From Gluconacetobacter diazotrophicus PA1 5 (GTDB lineage: Bacteria; Pseudomonadota; Alphaproteobacteria; Acetobacterales; Acetobacteraceae): a stretch of 64,000 nt of DNA. Positions 51,215-60,895 of this stretch are shown in pieces. The notes below the pieces were generated by a model. The model was not told the origin of the DNA. It did not search any database and saw only the letters and a program-made list of their open reading frames with translations. Both the position numbers and the translations under genes were made by a program. The stretch is taken from NCBI RefSeq assembly GCF_000067045.1, contig NC_010125.1, positions 1,092,001 to 1,156,000 of the forward strand, written 5' to 3'. Numbering within the stretch: the first letter of the stretch is position 1; every line of letters begins with the position of its first letter.

Positions 51215-53810
51215 CTACCGCTCGTCGATCGCACGCTTGGGCAGCAGCGCCGGCACGAAGATCAGCGTCGCCAGCAGGGTGCAGGCCAGCGACAGCAGCA
51301 GCAGCCGCCCCATGCTGGCCGTGCCCGGATGGTGCGATGCCGCCAGCGAGCCGAATGCGGTCCCGGTCGTCAGGGCCGAGAACAGGACGGCCCGCGCCGT
51401 GGGGCTGGACAGCGGGGCCTGGACGCCGGACCGCCAGTTCATGACGAAATAGATGTTGAAGGACACACCGACGCCCAGCAGCAGCGGCAGCGCGATGATG
51501 TTCGCGAAATTGAGCTGTTCCGGCACCACGACGATCAGGATGACCGTCATCAGCGCCGACAGCAGCAGCGGCGCCAGCACCAGCGCCATGTCCAGCAGGC
51601 GGCGCAGCGCCACCAGCAGGATCACCGCGATCATGACGATGGCGGACATCGCCGCGAAGACGAAGGCCCGGACCATGGTGGACGCACTTTCGACCACGTC
51701 GATCGCATCGCCGCCCGCGTCGGGCGCCACGCTGCGGATCTGCGCGACATAGCGGTGCAGTTCGGTGCTGCTGTCCATCGAGGCCTTGGGATGGATCGCC
51801 ACCACCGCGCGCCCGTCGGGCAGCAGGTAATCCTGTCGGATGGATTGCGGGACGTCGTCCAGGGTCACGGCCTGCGCCGAAAGCATCTGCCGCAACTGGT
51901 CGAGCTGCCCGGGCAGGAAGCGCACCAGCGCGCTGTTCGCCGCCATCACCTGTGCGTCCGGCGCGTGCGACAGCCGCGCCAGTGCAGCCTGGATGCGGCG
52001 CAGCGGATCGCCGGGGGCCAGCTTGTCCAGCACGCCGCCCAGGTCCCGGGCGGCCCTTGGCCGCCGAGGCACGCAGGGCATCGGCGTCCGGCGCGGGACG
52101 TGGATTGGGCACGACCAGGGTGGGCAGCAGAATCGAGGCCGCGTCCTGGATCATCGCCAGCTTGGGCGGCTGATCGGCCGGGACCAGCGAGCCCAGCCAC
52201 ATCGCGTCATCGACCAGCGGCAGTTGCGACAGCCGGTCCGCCAGGGCATGGGCCTGCTGCAGGTTCGGGACCAGCACCTGCGCCCCGTAGGGCGAGGTCT
52301 GCGGATCGGTCATCAGCAGCTTCAGCGTCCGCATGCCGTCCGAATTCGGGTCCTTGGTATGCAGCGGATCGGCATCGAAGGTCAGCACCGGAATCAGCAC
52401 CGCGCCCAGCACCGCCAGGAAGGTGAAGACGCTCAGGATCGGGGTGCGATGCAGCCGCACCGCGCGATCCGCGGGGCGGGCGAAGGCGAAGCCGGTCGCC
52501 GGATGGTCCAGCGACGGGCGGAACAGCCGCAGCAGCGCCGGCAGCAGCGTGACGGTGCAGATGAAGGCGATCATCATGCCGAACCCGGCGATCAGGCCAA
52601 GCTGCGCCACGCCGACGAAGGCGGTGGGCGTGAAGGCCAGGAATCCCGCCATCGTCGCCATGGCGGCCACCAGGATCTGGTGCCCCGTTTCCTCGCCGGT
52701 ATGCTCCAGCGCCGCCTGGACCGTGGGCATGGCGCCGGAGGGCAGGCGCTGGGCGCGGAAGCGGACCGAGAACTGGATCGCGAAATCGACCGCGATACCC
52801 ACGAACAGCACGGCGAAGGCCACGGAAATCAGGTTCAGCGTGCCGACCGCCAGCGCCGCGAAGCCCGTCGTCAGCAACAGGCCCGCCACCAGGGTGATGA
52901 CGATGGGCGCGATGATCCGCCAGGTCCGCACGGCCAGGAACAGCCACAGCGTGACCAGCACCAGCGACCCGATCAGCCCCGCGACCATGCCCTGGGCGAC
53001 GGTGGCGAATTCCTCGTCACTGATCTGGACGTCGCCGGTCAGATGCACCTTGGCGTGGCCCGACCGGACGAATTCCAGTTGGCCGATGGCCTGGCGCATC
53101 GCGTCGCTGGCCGCGCCGCCGGGCTGGAACGAGCCATAATCCATGCGCGGCCGGGTCACGACGAAGACGAACTTCCCGCCCATGTCCGCCAGGCTGCCGG
53201 CCAGCATCCGCTCCCACGACAGGGGCTGGGCGTGGCCGTCGGCCGCCTGTTCCAGCGTGGTGGCGAAAGCATCCAGCGCGGGCTGGAAGCCTTTCAGGTT
53301 CGCCTGGCCCTGCGACACGCCCAGCGCGATCAGCGACAGGGAATCGAACAGGCCGCGCCCCGACGGGTCGGCCGCCAGGCCGCCCAGGAAGGGCTGCGCC
53401 GTCACGACGGTGTCCAGCACCCCGCCCAGGTTCTTCTGATCCAGGAACATCAGCCCGTTGCGGACCAGATAGGGATTATCCTGCGGAAGGGTGACCGACA
53501 GGAAATGCGCGCTGTCGCCCCGCAGCCGGTCGGCCAGCGCGCGGGCCGTCGCCTGCGCTTCCTCGGGCAGGTCGGCCTCGACCACCGCCACCAGCAGGTC
53601 CTGCTGCTGCGGCAGCAGGCGCGCCAGTTCGTCCGAGCGCTGCTTCCACGGCAGGGTGCGCGAGAACATGGTGCCGGTATCCGTCGTGACCCCCAGCCGG
53701 TGCATGCTGCAGTCGACCGCACCCCCGACCAGCGCCGCGAACAGCAGCAATACGAGCACGGCGCGACGGGAACAGAACGCCACGAGGCGACCGATCGGAA
53801 GGGACAGCAT
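51215..53810 (-). pseudogene. hpnN: Hopanoid-associated RND transporter HpnN, one-base frameshift as written
   Basis: ATG 53,810 to TAA-type stop at 51,215 would give 865 residues in two frames, the normal HpnN length. N-terminal half: RLVAFCSRRAVLVLLLFAAL, SRTLPWKQRSDELARLLPQQ, and MMPL domain VAFAVLFVGIAVDFAIQFSV. At about 52,060 the coding strand has GCCAAGGGCCGCC where GCCAAGGCCGCC keeps the frame. After it the second half continues normally (ARDLGGVLDKLAPGDPLRRI, IIALPLLLGVGVSFNIYFVM). HpnN moves hopanoids to the outer membrane. A sequencing error is the simplest explanation. Confidence 0.85.
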
Positions 53811-54034
53811 GATTCGTAATTCAGCCCTTGAGAAACTGGCGGCGCGACCGCGGCGCCCAGAACGCCGCGCAATGGGGGATCGTTTGACCCGGGATGGCGG
53901 AAGGATGCAAGACGCATGTTCGGCGGACAGCCCTGCCCGCCGGCGTCACCCCGCCCGCGCCGGACGCGCCAATCATCGGCATGCGAGGAAAAACATTATA
54001 AAGGATAAATACTTAGGTACATGCCCCCCCGCCC
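53811..54034. other. Intergenic, hpnL/hpnN
   Basis: 224 bases between two genes read leftward. GC falls sharply around 53,990-54,020 (AAAGGATAAATACTTAGG on the plus strand), which could contain the hpnN promoter. No gene or strong repeat is seen. Confidence 0.5.
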
Positions 54035-55036
54035 CTAATGGCCGGGCAGGCCGATACCGTGATCCAGCTTGCTGGGGCCCCGCCAGTGGGTTTCCATCCA
54101 CTGCCAGCCGGCCAGCGCGGGCAGGCCCCAGGCGATCTCGCGCAGCCGCTTGATCAGCGACAGGCCGATCGAGACCGCCGGCGGCAGGCCGAACAGGCTG
54201 CCGATCAGGATGAACCCGCCCTCGGACACGCCCAGCGCGCCGGGCACGGCAAAGCCCACCGACTTGGCGGCCTGGCCCACGCTTTCGATCACGAAACCGC
54301 TGGTCAGCGACCGGTCATGGCCCATGAAATGCAGGATCAGGCAGACTTCGACCGCACCCAGCGACCATGCGACCAGTTGATAGACCCCTGCCCGAAACGC
54401 GCGGCCCGGGGCGGTGTACAGGCCCATGATCTCGCCATGCAGTCCACGAATGCCCTCGACGCCCGTCCATCCCAGGTGGGCAGCGATGCGCACCAGCAGC
54501 CGTTCGATGAGCGACACCGCCCCCAGGCACTGGCTGCCCAGGCAGACCGCCCCCAGCACCAGCGCGACCCCCGCGCTTTCGACCAGTTCATCCGTAACCG
54601 TGGAGCGTTTGACGAGGCAGAGCAGCAGGCCCAGCCCCAGCAGGGTGAAGACGACCTGGCTGAGCAGCTCGATCGTCAGGTCGCAGATCGTCGCGGCGGC
54701 GGCCCGGCGCAGCCCGACCCCACGCCGGGCCAGCAGGCGGGCCGATATGACCTCGCCCCCCACCTGGGCGACGGGAAGCAGGTTGTTCACACCCTCGCGC
54801 ACGCAGCGCAGGGCGACGTAATCGCGCAGCGGCAGGCCGGCCCGGTCCTGGCCCGCGATCGCCCGCCACGACCCGGCGGACAGCAGGACCTGCACGGTAT
54901 GGAACAGGATGGCGGCCAGGATGCCCCAGCCCCCCTGGGCCACCAGATGCGCGATTGCGTGGACGCCGAAGCGGGATAGGAGCCAGACCGTCAGCGCGAC
55001 CCCGAACAGTCCGGCCGTCAACGTCACCAGCTTCAT
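54035..55036 (-). CDS. hpnL: HpnL-family membrane protein (UPF0104/flippase-like)
   Basis: A 333-residue integral membrane protein with about eight helices. The family stretches are ALRCVREGVNNLLPVAQVGG, EVISARLLARRGVGLRRAAA, and FVIESVGQAAKSVGFAVPGA followed by LGVSEGGFILIG. The assignment as HpnL (TIGR03476 type) fits its position directly upstream of hpnN. Proposed role is lipid translocation or hopanoid-linked membrane assembly; not proven. Ends 224 bases before hpnN. Confidence 0.82.
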   Translation of the reverse strand: MKLVTLTAGLFGVALTVWLLSRFGVHAIAHLVAQGGWGILAAILFHTVQVLLSAGSWRAIAGQDRAGLPLRDYVALRCVREGVNNLLPVAQVGGEVISARLLARRGVGLRRAAAATICDLTIELLSQVVFTLLGLGLLLCLVKRSTVTDELVESAGVALVLGAVCLGSQCLGAVSLIERLLVRIAAHLGWTGVEGIRGLHGEIMGLYTAPGRAFRAGVYQLVAWSLGAVEVCLILHFMGHDRSLTSGFVIESVGQAAKSVGFAVPGALGVSEGGFILIGSLFGLPPAVSIGLSLIKRLREIAWGLPALAGWQWMETHWRGPSKLDHGIGLPGH

Positions 55037-55108
55037 TCCGCGCCCCCGCCGCCCGGCCCCCCGGGACCATGGGCCGGCGGTGGCGCCGACCCGTGTCAGG
55101 CCAGCGTA

Positions 55109-55591
55109 TCAGCCCTTGATTTTGCGTATCAAGGCCAGACTTTCGACGCAGGCGGCCGCGGCCTCGCGCCCCTTGTTATGTTCGTCGGTGCGCGAGCGCA
55201 GCACGGCCTGTTCGTCGGTGTAGGTGGTCAGCACCCCGAACGCGACCGGGATCTCGGTCGCCAGCGAGGCCTGCATCAGGCCGATCGCGGCGCCCAGGCT
55301 GATGAATTCGAAATGCGCCGTGTCGCCCTTGATCACGCAGCCCAGGCAGATCACCCCTTCATAGCGGCCGGTACGGGCCAGCGTCTGGGCCAGAAGCGGC
55401 AGTTCGTAGGCGCCCGGGGCATACAGTACGTCGTCGTCCGCGACGGTGATGCCGTGCTCGCCCAGCCATTCCAGCGCCCCGTCGCGCAGGCCGTGGGTGA
55501 CGGTTTCGTTGAAGCGGCTGACCACGATCGCCAGGCGCGGCGGCCGCGCGAAGGTCAGGTCGGGTGAGGAAGACGGCGTATTGGTGCTCAT
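55109..55591 (-). CDS. ribH: 6,7-dimethyl-8-ribityllumazine synthase
   Basis: A 160-residue lumazine synthase that condenses ribitylamino-uracil with dihydroxybutanone phosphate. Motifs: LAIVVSRFNETVTHGLRDGA, DDVLYAPGAYELPLLAQTLA, CLGCVIKGDTAHFEFIS with the catalytic His, PVAFGVLTTYTDEQAVLRSR. Last gene of the riboflavin operon, 33 bases after ribBA. nusB, which often follows, is not present; hpnL lies next to it on the same strand but upstream of a different operon. Confidence 0.95.
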   Translation of the reverse strand: MSTNTPSSSPDLTFARPPRLAIVVSRFNETVTHGLRDGALEWLGEHGITVADDDVLYAPGAYELPLLAQTLARTGRYEGVICLGCVIKGDTAHFEFISLGAAIGLMQASLATEIPVAFGVLTTYTDEQAVLRSRTDEHNKGREAAAACVESLALIRKIKG

Positions 55592-55624
55592 GTCGATTCT
55601 ATCCGGTCGGTGGTCTGCGGCGCC

Positions 55625-56899
55625 TCACTCGGCCGCCGCGCTGACGGTGGAGCAGAGATGGTGTCCCATCCGGGTACGCTTGGCGTCCAGATAGGCGCGG
55701 TTGAAGGGATTGGGCGGGATCTCGACCGCGACGCGCTCGCGCACGGTAAAGCCGTGCCGCTCCACCGCCACGACCTTGGCCGGGTTGTTGGTCATCAGGT
55801 CCAGCGTCCGCACGCCAAGCGTGCGCAGGATGGCGCCGGCGGCGCTCCAGTCCCGCGCATCGGTCTCGAAGCCCAGGCGGTGATTGGCGTCCACCGTGTC
55901 CAGCCCGCGATCCTGCAGCGCATAGGCACGGATCTTGTTCGCCAGGCCGATACCGCGCCCCTCATGCCCGCGCAGATACAGCAGGACCCCGCTTTCCGCC
56001 GCGCCGATACGCGCCAGCGCGGTCTGGAGCTGCGCCCCGCAATCGCAGCGCAGCGAGCCCAGCGCGTCGCCCGTGACGCATTCCGAATGCAGCCGCACCA
56101 GCGGCACCGCGCCGGCGGCGGGATCGCCCTTGACCAGCGCCACGTGCTCGGTCCCATCGGCGGCGCGGAAGGCGTGGATCATCAGGTCCTCGCCGCCATA
56201 GCAGCTCGGCAGCGCGGCCTCGGCGACCTTCTCGATCCGTTCCCCGGAATCGCCAGCGGCCTGCCCGGATGCCTGTCCGGCCTGGGCCTTCATCCACGAC
56301 ACCAGTTCCGCGATCGACAGGATCGGCAGTCCGTGCCGCTCGGCATAGGGGCGCAGGTCGGACATCCGCGCCATGGACCCGTCCTCGTTCATGATCTCGC
56401 AGATCACGGCGGACGGCGCGCGGCCCGCCATGCGCGCCAGTTCGATCGAGGCCTCGGTATGACCGTTGCGGGCCAGCACCCCGCCCGGCACCGCGCGCAG
56501 CGGAAAGATATGCCCGGGCGACACCAGGTCGGCAGGTCCCGCGCCGTCCGCCACCGCGACCTGGATGGTCCGGGCGCGGTCGGCGGCGGAAATGCCGGTC
56601 TCCACACCCTCGCGCGCCTCGATCGACACCGTGAAGGCGGTCTCGCGCGGGCAGGTATTCACCTGCGTCATCATCGACAGGCCAAGCTGCTCGACCCGTT
56701 CGGCCTCCAGCGGCAGGCAGACCAGGCCGCGCCCGTGCGTGACCATGAAATTGATCGCCTGCGGCGTGACCATGTCGGCGGCCATCACCAGGTCGCCCTC
56801 GTTCTCGCGATCCTCGTCATCGACCAGGATCACCATGCCGCCCGCCCGGATCGCCGCCACCGCGGTCCGCAGGCCGGGACTCATCACCGGTACTGGCAT
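55625..56899 (-). CDS. ribBA: Bifunctional DHBP synthase/GTP cyclohydrolase II
   Basis: A 424-residue fusion. Residues 1-210 are RibB: MVILVDDEDRENEGDLVMAA (acidic metal site) and GHIFPLRAVPGGVLARNGHT. Residues 225-424 are RibA: zinc cysteines in RLHSECVTGDALGSLRCDCG, YLRGHEGRGIGLANKIRAYA, and NHRLGFETDARDWSAAGAIL. It supplies both entry precursors for riboflavin. The start overlaps the ribE stop by 16 bases. Confidence 0.95.
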   Translation of the reverse strand: MPVPVMSPGLRTAVAAIRAGGMVILVDDEDRENEGDLVMAADMVTPQAINFMVTHGRGLVCLPLEAERVEQLGLSMMTQVNTCPRETAFTVSIEAREGVETGISAADRARTIQVAVADGAGPADLVSPGHIFPLRAVPGGVLARNGHTEASIELARMAGRAPSAVICEIMNEDGSMARMSDLRPYAERHGLPILSIAELVSWMKAQAGQASGQAAGDSGERIEKVAEAALPSCYGGEDLMIHAFRAADGTEHVALVKGDPAAGAVPLVRLHSECVTGDALGSLRCDCGAQLQTALARIGAAESGVLLYLRGHEGRGIGLANKIRAYALQDRGLDTVDANHRLGFETDARDWSAAGAILRTLGVRTLDLMTNNPAKVVAVERHGFTVRERVAVEIPPNPFNRAYLDAKRTRMGHHLCSTVSAAAE

Positions 56900-57501
56900 A
56901 GGGTCTCCACATATTTCGCGATGACATCGACCTCGACATTCACGCCATCGCCGGGCGACAGGGTGCCCAGCGTGGTATGGGTCCAGGTATGGGGAATGAT
57001 CATCAGCGCGACGGGGAATTCCTCCGCGCCGCCCGCACCCGTTCCGACCTCGCCGATCTCGTTCAGCGTCAGGCTGATGCCGTCCAGGGTGATCGAACCC
57101 TTCTCGACCAGATAGCGGCGCAGCGCGGCCGGGATGCCGAAGACGATGCGCCGGGATTCGCCCGCATCCTCGACCGACAGCAGGCGCGCCGTGCCGTCCA
57201 CATGGCCCTGCACGATATGGCCCGACAGGCGCGTGGCCGGCGTGACGGCGCGTTCCAGGTTCACGCGGCTGCCTTCGGCCAGGCGGCCCAGGCTGGTGCG
57301 CTCCAGGGTCTCCGAACTGATGAAGAAGGAGGCATTGCCCGCCGCGTCATAGGCGGTCACCGTCAGGCACACGCCGTTGACGGCGATGCTCTCGCCCATC
57401 GACAGGTCGCCGATGCCCGTGGCCACCGCGACATGCAGCGACCGGTCGCCGCGCCGCGCCGCCGTGACGGTGCCCAGATGCTCTATGATGCCGGAAAACA
57501 T
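56884..57501 (-). CDS. ribE: Riboflavin synthase, alpha chain
   Basis: A 205-residue protein with the internal repeat of two lumazine-binding barrels: MFSGIIEHLGTVTAARRG, GESIAVNGVCLTVTA, then RLSGHIVQGHVDGTARLLSV and LVEKGSITLDGISLTLNEI. It converts two lumazines to riboflavin. Overlaps ribD by 19 bases and ribBA by 16 bases, showing tight coupling. Confidence 0.95.
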   Translation of the reverse strand: MFSGIIEHLGTVTAARRGDRSLHVAVATGIGDLSMGESIAVNGVCLTVTAYDAAGNASFFISSETLERTSLGRLAEGSRVNLERAVTPATRLSGHIVQGHVDGTARLLSVEDAGESRRIVFGIPAALRRYLVEKGSITLDGISLTLNEIGEVGTGAGGAEEFPVALMIIPHTWTHTTLGTLSPGDGVNVEVDVIAKYVETLCQYR

Positions 57502-58661
57502 GCTTCCTCCCCATGTGCCGTCCCTGGATGTGCCGTCCCCGGCGCCGCCAGTTCCGCGAACAGGCGCAGCGGCGTATCCGTGCCGCAGCGGACGGCGACA
57601 TCCATCCGTTCCGTCCCGTCCGGGCCGACCCCGATGGTCAGCCAGTCATCCCACAGCCCCGCCGCGCGCAGCGCATCCAGCAGGGCCGGCCCGGCCTCGA
57701 CCAGCGCCCACAGCACGCCGTCGGCCCCCAGCATCGCGGGCAGCCGGGTGATATCGTCGCAGGTCCGCACGTCGAACCCGCGCCCCCTGGCGGCGGCGCG
57801 CCAGTCCTCCGGCACCCGCCCCCGCCGGTCGCAGACGACCAGCGGCCGCGCGGCCCGGTCCGCATGGTCGGCCACGCGCCGCACATCCAGGCCCGGCCGG
57901 TCGGCCAGCACGGTGCCGCTGCCGGTCACGACGGCATCGGTCGCCCGGCGCAACCGGTGCGCCAGCGTCAGCGCGGCGTCGGAGGTAAAGGTCGTCCGCC
58001 CGGCCGGCGGGATCATCGATCCGTCCGCATCGACCGCCTGCTTGACCGTCAGCCACGCGCGACCGGTCCGCGACCAGTGCACGAAGGGGGCGATCAGCGC
58101 CCGGCACGCAGCGGCCAGTTCGGGGAACGGATCGGGGAGCAGCTCGCCCCCCGCTTCCCCCAGCACATACACGGCGCAGCCCGCCGCGCGCAGCCGGGCG
58201 GCCCCGCCCCCGGCCACGCGGGGATTGGGATCGGCGGCGCCCACCCAGACCGTGCGAATGGGCGAGGCCAGGATCGCCTCGGAACACGGGCCGGTGCGGC
58301 CGGTATGGTTGCAGGGTTCGAGGGTCACGACGGCCACCGACGCGCGATCCATCAGCCCCTGTTCCGCGCACTGGCGCAGGGCCAGGGCCTCGGCATGCGG
58401 GGCGCCGGCCCGGTGATGGCCGGCGACGGTCAGGATCTCGCCACGCGCGTCCAGGATGGCGCAGCCGACGGGGGGTTTGGGGGCGGTGGCACCCATATAC
58501 CGCGCGGCCTCGGCCAGCGCGGCACGGAAGGCCCGCGCGATGCGGGCCGGATCGACAGGGGGGGCGAGGGCGGCAGCGGACACGGAACGGCCGGCCGCGT
58601 CATGCGCGGCCTCCACGGTCCCCGAATCTCGCAAGTGCGCAGCCAACACGAACGGTCCCAT
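57483..58661 (-). CDS. ribD: Bifunctional deaminase/reductase RibD
   Basis: A 392-residue protein from ATG 58,661. Deaminase: KPPVGCAILDARGEILTVAG, zinc ligands in AGAPHAEALALRQCAEQG and TLEPCNHTGRTGPCSEAILA. Reductase: LTVKQAVDADGSMIPPAGRT, VVTGSGTVLADRPGLDVRRV, VEAGPALLDALRAAGLWDDW. The reductase opening (VDADG for the usual SLDG) is slightly divergent. The start lies 73 bases after the FMN riboswitch. First gene of the operon. An earlier start would fall inside the riboswitch. Confidence 0.92.
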   Translation of the reverse strand: MGPFVLAAHLRDSGTVEAAHDAAGRSVSAAALAPPVDPARIARAFRAALAEAARYMGATAPKPPVGCAILDARGEILTVAGHHRAGAPHAEALALRQCAEQGLMDRASVAVVTLEPCNHTGRTGPCSEAILASPIRTVWVGAADPNPRVAGGGAARLRAAGCAVYVLGEAGGELLPDPFPELAAACRALIAPFVHWSRTGRAWLTVKQAVDADGSMIPPAGRTTFTSDAALTLAHRLRRATDAVVTGSGTVLADRPGLDVRRVADHADRAARPLVVCDRRGRVPEDWRAAARGRGFDVRTCDDITRLPAMLGADGVLWALVEAGPALLDALRAAGLWDDWLTIGVGPDGTERMDVAVRCGTDTPLRLFAELAAPGTAHPGTAHGEEACFPAS

Positions 58662-58734
58662 CCATCCGGACGGACCCAGGGCGTACGGACCCGCCGACGC
58701 ACCACGACACAGCGCGGCACGCCCGGGCGGGCAT

Positions 58735-58898
58735 CGTTCTCTATCATCCGGACTGTAACCGTCGGCTCCGGAATCACACCGGATCTGCTGTCCCCGCCAT
58801 GCCCAAAGGCCTGGCGGGCGCTCGCGGGCTGATGCACCCCGGCCTGATGACCGGGCGCAAATACCGCCGGTGGGGACTTTCACCCCGCCCCGAGAACG
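58735..58898 (-). promoter_or_regulatory. FMN riboswitch (RFN element) of the riboflavin operon
   Basis: Read on the minus strand the element opens with CGTTCTCGGGGCGGGGTGAA, AGTCCCCACCGGCGGTA, a variable arm, AGCCCGCGAGCG, then GATCCGGTGTGATTCCGGAG, CCGACGGTTACAGTCCGGAT and closes with GAGAACG. The P1 stem CGTTCTC/GAGAACG is perfect. All conserved RFN blocks are present. No terminator with a T-run lies between it and ribD, so it most likely blocks translation initiation when FMN is bound. Confidence 0.95.
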
Positions 58899-58933
58899 TC
58901 AATTCGACCGGCCGCAAGGACCGGAACGTTTTT

Positions 58934-58963
58934 ATTATTGGGAAAGGACCGGTGGAAATGCAA
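58934..58963 (-). promoter_or_regulatory. Likely promoter of the riboflavin operon
   Basis: On the minus strand TTGCAT and AATAAT are separated by 18 bases, giving a predicted start about 28 bases before the riboswitch P1 stem. Good -10, moderate -35. Confidence 0.55.
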
Positions 58964-59007
58964 GGCCCATCTGCGGGCCTGCCACGCGGGCAATGCCGGA
59001 CGGAATG

Positions 59008-59037
59008 CGGAACGGGACGCGCGCGCGTCCCGTTCCG
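59008..59037. terminator. 30-bp perfect palindrome after the entericidin gene
   Basis: CGGAACGGGACGCGC followed by its exact complement, centre at 59,022/59,023. It sits 20 bases past the entericidin stop and before the riboflavin promoter, so it probably ends or insulates the upstream transcript. It lacks a T-run. Confidence 0.6.
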
Positions 59038-59057
59038 GCCGCCGTTCAGGGCATGAA

Positions 59058-59264
59058 TTACCGGGGCGACGCCCCCGTCGACTTGGTGATCGCGTTCTGC
59101 GAGGCGTTCGCCCCACGCGACACATCATGGCCGACCGAGCTGACATCCTGGCCCGCCCCGCGGACCGTGTTGCACGCGGTCAATCCCCCCGCCAGGCCGA
59201 GCATCGCCACCACCAGCAACGCAGCACGGGACAGGCTGGATGCCGGAAAACGGTCGTGATGCAT
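59058..59264 (-). CDS. Entericidin A/B-family small lipoprotein
   Basis: A 68-residue lipoprotein: signal LSRAALLVVAMLGLAGGLTA with Cys directly after (lipobox LTAC), then NTVRGAGQDVSSVGHDVSRG as in entericidins. The tail is a little longer than in E. coli EcnA/EcnB. ATG 59,264 has GAGGAGG seven bases upstream. Entericidins are envelope-stress induced in some species; no antidote partner is adjacent. Confidence 0.88.
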   Translation of the reverse strand: MHHDRFPASSLSRAALLVVAMLGLAGGLTACNTVRGAGQDVSSVGHDVSRGANASQNAITKSTGASPR

Positions 59265-59386
59265 GAAAACCTCCTCTATAGGTTGATATCCTCGCAAACC
59301 CCGGCGAAGGGCCAAAGTTCCCGACCCGCCCCCCTCGGCCCCTTCCCCTGCCCTGCCCCCCGCCACGGGAGTACCACCGCGCCGCC

Positions 59387-60895
59387 ATGCCCCACGCCGA
59401 ACCCGTCATCATCGGCCTGTACCTGCTGGTCCTGGCCGCCGTGTCGCTGGGCCTGTCGCGCGGCCGCCATGTCGCGGCCGACTATCTGGCCGGCCGCCAC
59501 GACATGCCGACCTGGGCGATCTGCCTGTCGATCGTCGCGACCGAGACATCGACCCTGACCATCGTCAGCGTCCCCGGCGTGGCCTATGGCGGCGGGATGG
59601 TCTTCGTCGGGCTGGGGCTGGGCTATCTGGTCGGGCGGATCGCGGTGGCGCGCATCCTGCTGCCGCTCTACATGCGGGGCGGCCCCGGGGGCAGCCTGGC
59701 CAGCGCGTATCAATATCTGGGCCACCGGTTCGGACGGGACATGCAGCGCCTGGCGGCCGGCGCGTTCCTCCTGACCCGGCTGCTGGCCGAGGGCGTGCGG
59801 CTGTTCGCCTCCACCCTGCCGATCTGCGCGCTGCTGGCGGCGGCGCACCTGCCGGCGGGGCGCATGCCGGTGCTGATCGGGCTGACGGCGCTGACCGCGC
59901 TCTATACCGCCATCGGCGGGTTGCGGGCCGTCGTGTGGTCCGACAGCATCCAGTTCGGCGTGTATGCCGCAGGGGCCGCGTTCTGCGTCGCCCTGCTGCT
60001 GCCCCGGGATGCCGCCGGATCGCTCGACATGACATCGCTGCACGCGGCCTGGCTGGCGGGGCGGTTCGCGCTGTTCCAGCGGGGGGGCGCGATCCTGACC
60101 TCGCCCTACGCCCCGGTCACGGCGATCGTCGGCGGGGCCATCATGTCCATGGCGTCGCACGGCACGGACCAGTTGATGGTCCAGCGGGTGCTGGCGGCCC
60201 GGTCGCTGCGCGCGGCCCAGGCCGCGATGATCGGCAGCGCCATCGTCGTCACGCTGCTGTTCGGCCTGCTGTCGGCGGTGGGGGTGCTGCTATGGCTCCG
60301 CCATGGCGGGGCATCGCCGGCGGCGCTGGGCCTGCCCTCGCCCGACGCGCTGTTTCCCGCCTTCATCGCCCGCGACCTACCGCCGGCCCTGGCGGGGCTG
60401 CTGATCGCGGGGATCGTCAGCGCGACGATGGGATCGCTGGCCTCGGCGCTGAACGCCATGACGGCATCGACCCTGTCGGACCTGCTGCCCACCCGCCTGA
60501 CGCGGCGATCCGGCGCGGTGGCGCTGTCGCGGGCCATTACCGCCGCGTGGGCGGTGATGCTGGTCGTCACGGCGTCGTGCTTCTCGGCCACCGGCCAGTC
60601 GGTGGTGATCTTCGGCCTGTCGATCGCGGGCTATTCCTACGGGGCGCTGCTGGGCGCGTTCCTGCTGGGCCTGCTGGTCCGCGGCGCGCGGCAGCGCGAT
60701 GCGGTCGCGGCCTTCCTGGGCACGCTGGCGATCATGACGGCGCTGATCCTGGGCGTGCATCCCGGGGGACACGCCATCGCCTTTCCCTGGCTGGTCCCGA
60801 TCGGCGTGGCGGCCAGCCTGGCGATCGGCGGCGCCTGCCGCCTGCGCCCGGACCCCATCCCCACCGACCAGCCGACGGAGCGGCCGACACCATGA
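59387..60895 (+). CDS. Sodium:solute symporter (SSS family)
   Basis: A 502-residue transporter with about 13 helices. SSS hallmarks are DYLAGRHDMPTWAICLSIVA, TETSTLTIVSVPGVAYGGGM, TALTALYTAIGGLRAVVWSD and SHGTDQLMVQRVLAARSLRA, with GIVSATMGSLASALNAMTAS in the second half. Substrate is not deducible. Its stop overlaps the start of the serine hydrolase gene (ATGA); in other bacteria such pairs occur with murein-sugar recycling genes, so a murein fragment is a candidate, by inference only. Confidence 0.9.
   Translation: MPHAEPVIIGLYLLVLAAVSLGLSRGRHVAADYLAGRHDMPTWAICLSIVATETSTLTIVSVPGVAYGGGMVFVGLGLGYLVGRIAVARILLPLYMRGGPGGSLASAYQYLGHRFGRDMQRLAAGAFLLTRLLAEGVRLFASTLPICALLAAAHLPAGRMPVLIGLTALTALYTAIGGLRAVVWSDSIQFGVYAAGAAFCVALLLPRDAAGSLDMTSLHAAWLAGRFALFQRGGAILTSPYAPVTAIVGGAIMSMASHGTDQLMVQRVLAARSLRAAQAAMIGSAIVVTLLFGLLSAVGVLLWLRHGGASPAALGLPSPDALFPAFIARDLPPALAGLLIAGIVSATMGSLASALNAMTASTLSDLLPTRLTRRSGAVALSRAITAAWAVMLVVTASCFSATGQSVVIFGLSIAGYSYGALLGAFLLGLLVRGARQRDAVAAFLGTLAIMTALILGVHPGGHAIAFPWLVPIGVAASLAIGGACRLRPDPIPTDQPTERPTP

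Noticed and set aside
51033-52060. Continuation of the hpnN first frame to 51,033 as a 925-residue protein
   Set aside because: After 52,060 the residues become alanine/glycine/arginine-rich out-of-frame sequence, while the true C-terminal half is in the neighbouring frame.
51840-53819. A 659-codon plus-strand frame over hpnN
   Set aside because: Shadow of hpnN; its residues (strings of Gln, Arg, His) are typical of an antisense frame in high-GC DNA.
58662-58883. A longer RibD starting at 58,883
   Set aside because: Those codons are the FMN riboswitch itself.
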